From assembly GCA_910588865.1 (NCBI GenBank), contig CAJUSJ010000095.1, positions 1 through 15,087 of the forward strand: 15,087 bases of DNA. The letters run 5' to 3'. This document shows positions 7,788 to 15,066 of the stretch, piece by piece (position 1 is the first letter of the stretch; every line of letters starts with the position of its first letter). The notes under the pieces are model-generated. The model was not told where the DNA came from. It searched no databases and worked only from the letters and a program-made list of their open reading frames with translations. The stretch is from an uncultured Lachnospiraceae bacterium (GTDB lineage Bacteria; Bacillota; Clostridia; Lachnospirales; Lachnospiraceae). The position numbers and the translations under genes are program-made.

Positions 7788-10700
7788 ATGAAACGGAAAA
7801 ATGGAAAACGTCTGGCCGCGGGCGCTTTGGCGGCGGTTATGACGGCTTCTCCTTGTGTGGCCAGAGTTCAGGGAATGGCTTTGCTGGCCTATGGGGCGGA
7901 AGCGGATGCGGCGGACGGGTCACGGCAGGAGGAGTCGGTTAACTATGAGGCTTTGAGGAACAAGTGGAAAATCCTTTTGTGCGGCGGGGATGAGCTGGAT
8001 CTGTCCACTCCACAGGGGCAGGCTTATGCCAAAAGCATTGATGAGCTGTCCCTGGGATTGTGGAATGATTTAAACAAGCTGGGAGATGCCCAGGAAGATA
8101 CAAGGCCATGGCTGTTTAAAGACCTGCCCATGGATTTTAAGGAGCCGCGGAAGACCACGGCAGAGGCAAAGGCAAGCTCCAGCCAGATCACCCTGACTTT
8201 TGACAGGCTGAAAGCCATTGTTCTGGCATATGAGACAAAGGGTTCCCAGCTTTACAAACGAGAGGATGTTAAAAAAGAACTGATCGCGGCTTTGGACCTG
8301 ATGGTGAGAGATCACTATTCCCTCTACTACGCTCATCCCGGAAGCTCAACCTCATTGAAAGGCAGCAACTGTTTTGGTAACTGGTACGACTGGAGGATCG
8401 GAACTCCCAGACAGCTGTGCGACCTGCTTTTAATGTTCCATGACGAAGTCGATGAAGAGCGGATGGCCCGGTACGTGGAAGTCATCATGGCAAACAACAA
8501 GGTTGTGGATTCCACTGGAGCCAACCGGACCTGGATCTCACAGATCGCAATCCAGTGCGGAATCCTGGCTGGCAATGGCGAATGGGCCGAGGCGGGCAAA
8601 CAGGGTTTGAAAGATGTCTTCAAGTACGTAGAGACGGGGGATGGTTTTTACAGAGACGGTTCTTTTATCCAACATGGTAATTACGCTTATAATGGCGGTT
8701 ATGGGAAAGCCCTTATATGCACTCTGGCACCTGTGATGAATGTGCTGCACAATACTCCCTACGAGATCGCCTATGAGGATGATTGCCAACAGATCATCTA
8801 CGACATGCTCTTTGAAGCCTATGAGCCGTTTATTTATGGAGGAAGGTTCATGGACATGGTGCGGGAGAGAGAGATTTCCCGTATCGCGAACCAGGACAGT
8901 GTTCCGGGAAGACAGGCCATCCGTTCCATTATCATGATGCTGGAGGTACTTCCTGACGACTACAGGGCCAGGGCTGAGAGCATGCTGAAGGAGTGGCTGT
9001 CTGACAAAGAGGTTCTGGATCAAGTATGTATCGATGAGATCGGAGGGTACAATGAGTATTATCTTCCAGCAGGGGTGATCAATATAGCCCTGGATATCGC
9101 TGATTCCAACATTGAGCCTAGAGGAACCTTAACTGGTCACAAACGATATGGTGCTATGGACCGTGTTCTCCATATGAGAGATGATTTCGCGTTCACGATT
9201 TCCATGTCCTCGCAGAGGATTAAAAACTCTGAGGGAACTAATGACGAAGGCCTGAGATTGTGGCATATCGGGGATGGTCTTACTTATATCTACAACTCAG
9301 ATAAAACGTTGTATGCTGATAATTACTGGGCTACCGTAGATTACCAAAGACTTCCTGGAACCACGGTCAACCGGGTGGAGAACAGAGGAAGCGGTTCTGG
9401 GAAAAAGGATGGGATCAATACCTTCAACCCCCATGATTTCGCGGGAGGTACGGATCTTGGAGAATACGGTATCGCTGGCATGGAACTGACAGGTGTGGGA
9501 AATACAAAAGATGAAACCCCCAGAACCGGAGCCCACGCGAAGAAATCCTGGTTCATGTTCGATGATGAGATCGTGGCAGTGGGATCCGATATCAGCTCAG
9601 AACTTGACGGAAGCAGTGTTGAGACCACGGTGGAGAACCGTAAGATCAAGAAGGACATGTCCAATGATCTTTTGTTAAACGGGCAGAAGCAGACACCAGA
9701 AAGCTTTTCTGGAAAGCACGACAACGCTCAGTGGATTCATCTTCAGGGCTCAGGAGATCAGGATACGGATGTGGGATACTATTTCCCAGGAACAGCCTCC
9801 ATCATGGCCGCGGAAGAGACGCGGACCGGCACATGGGATCAGGTAAATACATATGAGAAATTTACAGACCACGAGGAAAAACAGAACAGTTTTGTCACTT
9901 TCTGGTTTGACCACGGAGTAAAGCCGGAGGGGGAAAATTACTCTTATGTGATTCTGCCAGGCAAAAGCGCGGTAGAGACCCAAAGCTACAATGAAAATCC
10001 GGATATTCAGATCCTCTGTCAGGATGAAAATATCCATGCGGTGAGAGAAAACACGCTGGGGATCACGGGGATCAATTTCTTCTCGGCTGGAAAGTTGGGG
10101 GGATTCCGGACAGAGCAGCCCGCGTCTGTGATGTTTCAGGAGAACAAAGAGGAGCGGACCATGGAGATCTCTTTCTCCGACCCGACTCAGAAACAAAACA
10201 AAGTGAGGCTGGAGGTCAACCTGCCGGTGCTGGAGATCCTGGAAAAGGATGAGGTTGTGGAGATCACAGAAGAAAACGGAATCACCATATTGACCGTTAA
10301 CACGGCCAACCCAAGAGGAGAGGCTGGAAAAAGCTACAAGGTTAAAATAAAGCTAGCGGCGGTTGACAATACATTTGAAGGGCTTTCAGTTGGTGAGACC
10401 CCGGATAACTGGACAGTACAGAGCGGGTCCGCGAAAGTAGTGGAGGAGAGCGATGGAAATCAGGCGCTGGAGATCAAAGGCGATTCGGTGCCAGCGGAAG
10501 TCCGCTCTGAACTGGGATATCCTGAAGGAGACCAGGGATATTTTATAGATTTCGCGGTAAAGGCGGAAGGCGGTTACGGAGTTATCGCTTTGGGGTCTGA
10601 GAACAAAACACAGATTGAACTTCCTTTTGGAAATATTGGCGCATCTGTTCTTCCTGGAAAAAAATGGCATCAGATCCGCCTGAAATTAAATACCCAGGAG

Positions 10701-13199
10701 AAGACCTGCGCATATATTATTGATGGAGAATTCCTGGGAGATAAAGTGCCTTATGAAGGTGATATCACCCATTTAGTAGTGAAAGTTTCCAAGGGCGGAA
10801 CCCTTCTTATTGACAACCTGGTTGTGAGAAATTCTTCCAATACTATACCTACCACACCTATGCGGCTGACTTACACCGAACTGGGAGATACCTTTGTAAA
10901 CTTAAAGTGGGATCCTTCGGAAAGTGACAATACGCTGTACTATATTTTAACAGTAAATGGAGAGGCAGTGGAAGACGCTATTACAAAACCAGAGTATAGG
11001 CTGGAAGGGCTGAATCCAGAGGAGAGATATACCTTTACCGTACAGGCGTTTGATGGTGATGAGAACTATTCAGAGGTCAGCAAGCCTTTGACGGTAACTA
11101 CCATTGAGAATCAGTCAGCTTACTATGTGATCAATTTTGATGAATACAAAACAGGAGATGTTTCTCAATATGGCTGGACATACGGCGGAACAGATCCTCT
11201 AGGAAAAGCAGAGATCCAGGCAGCTCCAGGAAATAAAGAGGCAGATCCTGAACTGGATGGAATCATTACAGATGTAGAGCGATGGAACAGGGATTCGGAT
11301 TTTAATGCCAGCAGAGAAGTCATGGAAAGAACAGCTTCAGTTTCTAACGCGGCGAGGGCAGGAACAGCTTCAGCTTCCAATGCTATGAGAATAAACGGGA
11401 AAGAGGCAGAGGAAGACAAAGCCCTGTATGTGTATTCTGGCACACCTGGAGTAGATAGAAAAGCAACTTACGAGTTTGAAAAGCAGACAGACGAACAAAC
11501 ATACAGATTCAAAGCATATTTTGCTGACGGAGAGTTGGGAAAGTTTATAAACATCAACCTTATTGGAAGCAACGGAAATCAGGCGGTTACCATTATGACA
11601 GATGAAAATAAGGTGATCGGCTACAGAGCAGGAAACGCTTCTGGTACAACAAAGCCATTGCTCACTTATCCTGATGGAGAGTGGATAGAGTTTGTGATCA
11701 CAGCCAATCCCCGGCTCCAGACATTTTCTATTTCCGCAAATGGAGAAGTGGTGGAAGATCTTCCGTTCCGCTTTGAAACAGAGGACATCAACACACTTAC
11801 AATCTCAGGACCTGGAGGCGCTACAGGCGGAATCTATGTAGACGATATAGTGATTCCTTGCAAAGCTGACAAGGCATACGTTTTAAGGTCGATTGTCACC
11901 GACCTGTCTGAGATCATCAGTGTCCCCTATGGAACCAGTTTCTATGACCTGGAGCTTCCGCGGGATCTGGCTGTGACAGCGGCAAACGCGGACGGGGAAG
12001 AGGAGGAGCTCTTGATACCTGTCAACTGGAGCAGAGGAGACTATCATGAGACGGAAAGCGGCCTCCAAACCATCTATGGAACCATGGCGCTTCCAATGAA
12101 TTATGATAACAAGATTGACGATAACAAGATTAAGATCAAAGTTAATGTAGAAAAAGAAATAAAACACTTCCAGATTCATCTGATTCAGACTGCGGGAGGA
12201 ACTATCTTCTGCGATCAGGAATCCGCTGATGAAGGGACTCAGATCACAGTGACAGCAGTGGCTGATGAAGGATATGAGATTATTGGCTGGGTGATCAATG
12301 ACAAACAGGTTGACAGACAGGCTGACAGCTACACCTTTACACTAGAATCAGACACAACAATTTCCGCGGTGTTCCAGGCAAAGCCAGTTGCCCCTGAGAC
12401 CAAGTATTATACAGTAAAGATTCCATCAGATCTTATTGGTGGCACTGTGACGGCTAGCTCTTCTTACGCGAAAGAAGGTACCGAGATTACCTTAAAGGCG
12501 GTTCCAAAGGAAGGATTTGATCTGGCCACCATGAAAGTTAATGGAAAAGCGGTGGAGGTAGATAAGAATCTGGAATATCGTTTCGTGTTGGAGGAAGATG
12601 TAACAGTAACTGCTGTTTTTGCTAAGAAAGAAGAGTCTGAGAAACCACCGGTAGAGGAACCAGAAAAGCCGCCAGTGGAAGAGCCTGAAAAACCACCAGT
12701 GGAAGAGCCCGAGAAGCCGCCGGTGGAAGAGCCGGAAAAGCCGCCGGTGGAGAAACCAGAGCAGCCCACACTGCCGAACTCAAGAAGACGGTGGAGTTCT
12801 GGAACCGTTTCCGATAAGAGAAAGGAGAACGTTCCTTCTTATGCGGTGACAGGAACCTGGAGTCAGGATGGAGAGGACTGGTGCTTCTACACCAGCACCG
12901 GCGAGAAGCTTACATCAGACTGGGCGTGTGTTCTGTGGAATGGAACCTATGAGTGGTTCTATTTCAACGCGGACGGCAAGATGGCAGACGGCTGGGTGAC
13001 GATTGATGGGGAAACCTATTATCTGAATCCCAACTCTGACGGAAACAGAGGAAAGATGCTGACCGGCTGGCAGTCCATCGAAGGAAAATGGTACTATTTC
13101 AACACCGCGTCAGACGGAAAGAAAGGTTCCATGCTGAGGAATACCACAACTCCGGACGGTTACATCTTAGATGAAAACGGAGTGTGGAAAGCTGAATAA
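7788..13199 (+). CDS. Secreted modular polysaccharide lyase family 8 (hyaluronan/chondroitin type)
   Basis: This is an 1803-residue exported lyase that would cleave uronic-acid polysaccharides by beta-elimination. A signal peptide covers about 1-40. The alpha/alpha-toroid catalytic domain (about 50-430) has NWYDWRIGTPRQL (198-210), Asn246 in TGANR, and His296 and Tyr305 in QHGNYAYNGGYG with the family's nine-residue spacing. R359 and R365 (MVREREISR) are also present. The PL8 beta domains run to about 860. They are followed by a jelly-roll-like module (about 862-1015), fibronectin III (about 1022-1106), a second related module (about 1115-1358), an Ig-like domain (about 1365-1455) and two InlB-type B repeats (about 1460-1530 and 1540-1612). 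The C-terminal end has five EKPPVEEP copies and YYFN/GW cell-wall-binding repeats (about 1685-1803), with no LPXTG. AGGAGG lies 7 nt before the ATG. It is a single-gene unit, probably controlled by the divergent LacI. The family is secure; hyaluronan versus chondroitin or another glycan is not resolved. Confidence 0.92.
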   Translation: MKRKNGKRLAAGALAAVMTASPCVARVQGMALLAYGAEADAADGSRQEESVNYEALRNKWKILLCGGDELDLSTPQGQAYAKSIDELSLGLWNDLNKLGDAQEDTRPWLFKDLPMDFKEPRKTTAEAKASSSQITLTFDRLKAIVLAYETKGSQLYKREDVKKELIAALDLMVRDHYSLYYAHPGSSTSLKGSNCFGNWYDWRIGTPRQLCDLLLMFHDEVDEERMARYVEVIMANNKVVDSTGANRTWISQIAIQCGILAGNGEWAEAGKQGLKDVFKYVETGDGFYRDGSFIQHGNYAYNGGYGKALICTLAPVMNVLHNTPYEIAYEDDCQQIIYDMLFEAYEPFIYGGRFMDMVREREISRIANQDSVPGRQAIRSIIMMLEVLPDDYRARAESMLKEWLSDKEVLDQVCIDEIGGYNEYYLPAGVINIALDIADSNIEPRGTLTGHKRYGAMDRVLHMRDDFAFTISMSSQRIKNSEGTNDEGLRLWHIGDGLTYIYNSDKTLYADNYWATVDYQRLPGTTVNRVENRGSGSGKKDGINTFNPHDFAGGTDLGEYGIAGMELTGVGNTKDETPRTGAHAKKSWFMFDDEIVAVGSDISSELDGSSVETTVENRKIKKDMSNDLLLNGQKQTPESFSGKHDNAQWIHLQGSGDQDTDVGYYFPGTASIMAAEETRTGTWDQVNTYEKFTDHEEKQNSFVTFWFDHGVKPEGENYSYVILPGKSAVETQSYNENPDIQILCQDENIHAVRENTLGITGINFFSAGKLGGFRTEQPASVMFQENKEERTMEISFSDPTQKQNKVRLEVNLPVLEILEKDEVVEITEENGITILTVNTANPRGEAGKSYKVKIKLAAVDNTFEGLSVGETPDNWTVQSGSAKVVEESDGNQALEIKGDSVPAEVRSELGYPEGDQGYFIDFAVKAEGGYGVIALGSENKTQIELPFGNIGASVLPGKKWHQIRLKLNTQEKTCAYIIDGEFLGDKVPYEGDITHLVVKVSKGGTLLIDNLVVRNSSNTIPTTPMRLTYTELGDTFVNLKWDPSESDNTLYYILTVNGEAVEDAITKPEYRLEGLNPEERYTFTVQAFDGDENYSEVSKPLTVTTIENQSAYYVINFDEYKTGDVSQYGWTYGGTDPLGKAEIQAAPGNKEADPELDGIITDVERWNRDSDFNASREVMERTASVSNAARAGTASASNAMRINGKEAEEDKALYVYSGTPGVDRKATYEFEKQTDEQTYRFKAYFADGELGKFININLIGSNGNQAVTIMTDENKVIGYRAGNASGTTKPLLTYPDGEWIEFVITANPRLQTFSISANGEVVEDLPFRFETEDINTLTISGPGGATGGIYVDDIVIPCKADKAYVLRSIVTDLSEIISVPYGTSFYDLELPRDLAVTAANADGEEEELLIPVNWSRGDYHETESGLQTIYGTMALPMNYDNKIDDNKIKIKVNVEKEIKHFQIHLIQTAGGTIFCDQESADEGTQITVTAVADEGYEIIGWVINDKQVDRQADSYTFTLESDTTISAVFQAKPVAPETKYYTVKIPSDLIGGTVTASSSYAKEGTEITLKAVPKEGFDLATMKVNGKAVEVDKNLEYRFVLEEDVTVTAVFAKKEESEKPPVEEPEKPPVEEPEKPPVEEPEKPPVEEPEKPPVEKPEQPTLPNSRRRWSSGTVSDKRKENVPSYAVTGTWSQDGEDWCFYTSTGEKLTSDWACVLWNGTYEWFYFNADGKMADGWVTIDGETYYLNPNSDGNRGKMLTGWQSIEGKWYYFNTASDGKKGSMLRNTTTPDGYILDENGVWKAE
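11235..11417 (+). other. Ser-Asn-Ala-rich insertion in a lyase ancillary domain
   Basis: Lyase residues about 1150-1210 look like an insertion in the second jelly-roll-like module. The equivalent place in the first module joins directly (residues about 880-895). The insertion is hydrophilic and ends in the imperfect repeat TASVSNAAR / TASASNAMR (residues 1182-1201). It is probably an exposed loop; no function is assigned. Confidence 0.45.
12639..12758 (+). repeat. Five 24-bp units encoding EKPPVEEP
   Basis: Five in-frame 24-nt units encode EKPPVEEP, the last ending EKP, at lyase residues 1618-1657. The DNA units differ mainly at third positions. The stretch forms a rigid, acidic, proline-rich spacer between the InlB-type repeats and the cell-wall-binding repeats. 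Unit number could vary between strains by slippage or recombination. Confidence 0.9.
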
Positions 13200-13236
13200 A
13201 TGAGCGGTCAATAAGACGAAGCTCTGATCTGACAGG

Positions 13237-13283
13237 ATACGCCAAACCGGCGGGATACATAGACGGTTTGGCGTATCTTTTTT
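13237..13283 (+). terminator. Rho-independent terminator of the lyase gene
   Basis: ATACGCCAAACCG (13237-13249) pairs perfectly over 13 bp with CGGTTTGGCGTAT (13264-13276), followed by CTTTTTT. It lies 38 bp after the lyase stop and is a textbook intrinsic terminator. Confidence 0.92.
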
Positions 13284-13344
13284 AAGGAGATGGGATTCTG
13301 AAAGGAATAGATTCTCCATGGGAACTCATGTGTATAAATCAAGA

Positions 13345-13363
13345 GCTTGCCATTTCGGCAAGC
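13345..13363 (-). terminator. Possible terminator of the XRE regulator gene
   Basis: GCTTGCC (13345-13351) and GGCAAGC (13357-13363) form a 7-bp stem with a five-base loop, 22 bp beyond the stop of the minus-strand XRE gene. On the minus strand the tail is TCTTGATTTATA, moderately U-rich. On the plus strand it is CCTTTTC, so the hairpin may work weakly in both directions. Confidence 0.55.
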
Positions 13364-13385
13364 CCTTTTCATGGAACGAAAAGCT

Positions 13386-13736
13386 TTAAACAGAAGCATC
13401 CTTCATGTGTTTTGTATAAGACTTTATCATATCCAGGATAAACAGCTGTTCCTCCTCGGATAACTTCTGGGCCTGTTCATAAATTTCTGAAAGTACCTGG
13501 GGGCTTTGATTCTCTTTGGTGGAAATATTCATAGGGCCAGTGCCATCTAACAGCCATTCTTTATTTATTCCCAGTACATTACACAGAGCATTGATTACCA
13601 TAGGCTGAGGTTTGGCTATTTTGTCATGCTCAATATTGGTGATAACCCCTCGGGAAGCACCGATTTTCTCCGCCAGCACATCTTGAGATATATTACAGGA
13701 TTTTCTGGCTTGTTTAAGACGTTGTCCGATACTCAA
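13386..13736 (-). CDS. XRE-family repressor with helical C-terminal tail
   Basis: This is a 116-residue DNA-binding regulator. The Cro/CI-type helix-turn-helix domain spans about 2-63 (SIGQRLKQARKSCNISQ, then AEKIGASRGVITNIE). It ends in the NKEWLLDGTGPM segment common in phage-like and mobile-element repressors. A polar linker (70-80) leads to a predicted amphipathic helical hairpin at 82-111. I chose the TTG at 13736: it has AGGAGG 8 nt upstream and starts exactly at the conserved SIGQRL. The extended reading frame to 13817 would overlap the gene's own promoter. It is divergent from the 53-residue gene, with a perfect palindromic operator over its -35, so it probably represses itself and the opposing operon. 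The tail resembles the 53-residue protein encoded opposite. HTH assignment is certain; targets are inferred. Confidence 0.9.
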   Translation of the reverse strand: MSIGQRLKQARKSCNISQDVLAEKIGASRGVITNIEHDKIAKPQPMVINALCNVLGINKEWLLDGTGPMNISTKENQSPQVLSEIYEQAQKLSEEEQLFILDMIKSYTKHMKDASV

Positions 13737-13807
13737 TCGACACACCTCCTGATCAGATTTTATGTAGATATGATGTGAAATCGCCGTAAGACTGGTCGTG
13801 TAAAGGA

Positions 13808-13836
13808 AGTGTAACATAGTAAAAATGTATTGTCAA
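13808..13836 (-). promoter_or_regulatory. Promoter of the XRE gene
   Basis: On the minus strand a perfect TTGACA (13836-13831) and TACACT (13813-13808) are separated by 17 bp. The -35 hexamer sits in the middle of operator O1, implying autoregulation. The leader before the TTG start would be about 65 nt. Confidence 0.7.
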
Positions 13837-13842
13837 TACATT
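13824..13842. promoter_or_regulatory. Operator O1 (perfect 19-bp palindrome)
   Basis: AATGTATTGTCAATACATT is a perfect palindrome around the central base at 13833, nine paired positions each side. It covers the -35 of the XRE promoter. It is the best copy of a motif found three times between the divergent genes. Confidence 0.8.
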
Positions 13843-13864
13843 AAAGGAATGGAATAACCGCAAA

Positions 13865-13881
13865 ATGTCTTGACAACACAT
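13865..13881. promoter_or_regulatory. Operator O2 over the -35 of the rightward promoter
   Basis: ATGTCTTGACAACACAT is a 17-bp palindrome with one mismatched pair, centred at 13873, 40 bp from O1. It contains the TTGACA of the rightward promoter. Confidence 0.7.
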
Positions 13882-13898
13882 ATAAACTTGTATATAAT
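13870..13898 (+). promoter_or_regulatory. Consensus promoter of the small-protein/recombinase operon
   Basis: TTGACA (13870-13875) and TATAAT (13893-13898) are both perfect, with a 17-bp spacer: an ideal sigma-A promoter. Such strength suggests it must normally be held off by a repressor, in line with O2 and O3 lying across it. Confidence 0.88.
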
Positions 13899-13914
13899 GT
13901 TTTTACAATACATT
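13896..13914. promoter_or_regulatory. Operator O3 over the -10/start of the rightward promoter
   Basis: AATGTTTTTACAATACATT carries the exact right half-site CAATACATT of O1 and a weaker left half (two mismatched pairs), centred at 13905, 32 bp from O2. It overlaps the -10 box and the expected start point. Confidence 0.65.
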
Positions 13915-13959
13915 TTTGATTTGTTTATAACTGGAGCGGGGCGGAAGGAGGAGTTAAGA

Positions 13960-14121
13960 ATGCCAGAAAATAAATGGTTAGCTGAAGAAATTGTAAAAGA
14001 GGCCGCAAAAATTCCGCTGGAATCCCAGAAGCATATCTTATCAGTTATAAATGCCATGATCTTTACCCGAGAAGCGGTCATCCGGGAGCAGACCATAAAA
14101 AAAGAAAAAAGCAGGCCATAA
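13960..14121 (+). CDS. 53-residue protein resembling the XRE repressor tail (possible antirepressor)
   Basis: This small protein has no family I recognise by name. It is all-helical in appearance, with a basic end (KKEKSRP). Residues 10-30 align without gaps to residues 84-104 of the divergent XRE repressor: E, I, A, K, E, Q, I, L and I are identical (9 of 21), and L/I and M/V pairs are conservative. It has no DNA-binding domain. In Bacillus, the 57-residue SinI blocks SinR through matching helical hairpins; the same logic is inferred here, not shown. The ATG at 13960 has AGGAGG at 13946-13951 with an 8-nt spacer. In-frame starts further upstream fall inside the promoter. It is first in the rightward operon, 59 bp before the recombinase-like gene. 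It is certain to be well placed for expression; its role is a hypothesis. Confidence 0.8.
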   Translation: MPENKWLAEEIVKEAAKIPLESQKHILSVINAMIFTREAVIREQTIKKEKSRP

Positions 14122-14180
14122 AACTAAAAATAACAAAACGTATATGTGGTTTAAAGTATGACGCGGAGGGAGGGGGATCA

Positions 14181-15056
14181 GTGAACGTGTTGCCGGTTCA
14201 AACCGTGTTGAATGAAAAAACACAGGAAAAAAGAAATAATTTATCAGACAGTGGAAAGATAGAAAGTTTTGTTACCAGCCAGGTCATACAGAGGGGGCTG
14301 GATAAACGGACAGCCAAAGCATATGAGTTTGACTTACAGCAGATGTATTTGTGGCTTAGGGAACAGCAGATACCAGATCTGGAAGAAAGCGCCGCGGAGG
14401 AGTATCTAAACTATCTGATGAATGAAAAGAAAAGGAAGCCCTCTACAGTTATAAGAAAATACAGAGTGTTGCAGTATTACCTGGAATACCTGTTCAGACA
14501 GGGATACCTGGCAGACCATCGAATGATTACCCCTCCGGCGGCAAACGTTGAAGAGTCAAAGGATGATCATATATTGTCAAAACAGGAGATCGACGCTTTT
14601 TTCGCGGCTATGAACCTGGAATATGAAAATCTGGATCAGGGATTTCGCGGGCGGGTCTGCTTAAGAGACATGGTTATGATGGAGCTATTGTTCTTCCATG
14701 GAATAGAGATCAGTGAATTGCTCAGACTGGAAGTTTCTGACTATCACATAAAAACAGGTGTATTGACTATACGTGGAAAGCGAGGGAAAAAACGTCAGGA
14801 AAAGCTGTTCTCCAGGGAGTTGAAAAAGAAAATGGAATTATGGATAGACGATCATGGATATTTTGAAAAAGAGAATGGTTACGACAATTACCTCTTTTTA
14901 TCAAAGATTGGAAAACCTCTTTCCATGAAGATGATCATTTTGATTTTTGATAAATACAGGGTTATGGCGGGGATTGAAAAAGAATATACGCCGAAAGACT
15001 TAAAATGTAGCATGAAGCAATACGCCAAGGAATTGTTGGTGGAGAGTTGTGAGTAG
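14181..15056 (+). CDS. Tyrosine-recombinase-like protein lacking catalytic residues
   Basis: This 291-residue protein has the fold pattern of XerC/XerD and phage integrases: an N-terminal SAM-like core-binding domain (about 25-112) and a catalytic-type domain (about 128-288). The landmarks are there but the active site is not. The usual TGLRISEL motif reads HGIEISEL, replacing the first catalytic Arg with Glu176. The HxLRH motif reads KDLKC (272-276), so His and Arg become Lys. The protein stops at 291, before the LGH and nucleophile-Tyr segment. Only the beta-hairpin lysine region (GKRGKKR, 199-205) remains. It could bind DNA but should not cut or join it. The start is GTG at 14181, with GGAGGGAGGGGG upstream (14165-14176). 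It is second in the operon after the 53-residue gene, and another gene follows 10 bp later. A decaying integrase is the alternative. Confidence 0.85.
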   Translation: MNVLPVQTVLNEKTQEKRNNLSDSGKIESFVTSQVIQRGLDKRTAKAYEFDLQQMYLWLREQQIPDLEESAAEEYLNYLMNEKKRKPSTVIRKYRVLQYYLEYLFRQGYLADHRMITPPAANVEESKDDHILSKQEIDAFFAAMNLEYENLDQGFRGRVCLRDMVMMELLFFHGIEISELLRLEVSDYHIKTGVLTIRGKRGKKRQEKLFSRELKKKMELWIDDHGYFEKENGYDNYLFLSKIGKPLSMKMIILIFDKYRVMAGIEKEYTPKDLKCSMKQYAKELLVESCE

Positions 15057-15066
15057 GGAGAGGAAA

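Noticed and set aside
12639..12758. Tandem 24-bp units as a CRISPR array
   Set aside because: The units are contiguous, in frame, have no unique spacers and vary at third codon positions, as expected for a protein repeat.
12464..12769. Minus-strand reading frame rich in GGFSGSST repeats
   Set aside because: It is the reverse complement of the EKPPVEEP-coding units inside the lyase, which has clear domains, a promoter and a ribosome site on the plus strand.
13737..13817. An earlier ATG start for the XRE regulator
   Set aside because: The extension overlaps the gene's own -10 region, has no ribosome site and does not resemble family N-termini; the TTG at 13736 has AGGAGG at ideal spacing.
13870..13959. 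An upstream start for the small protein
   Set aside because: The in-frame TTG at 13870 is the -35 hexamer itself and the ATG at 13897 overlaps the -10; both precede the expected mRNA start.
13833..14223. Minus-strand open frames opposite the small protein
   Set aside because: They run through the divergent promoter and operators and have no ribosome site or recognisable content.
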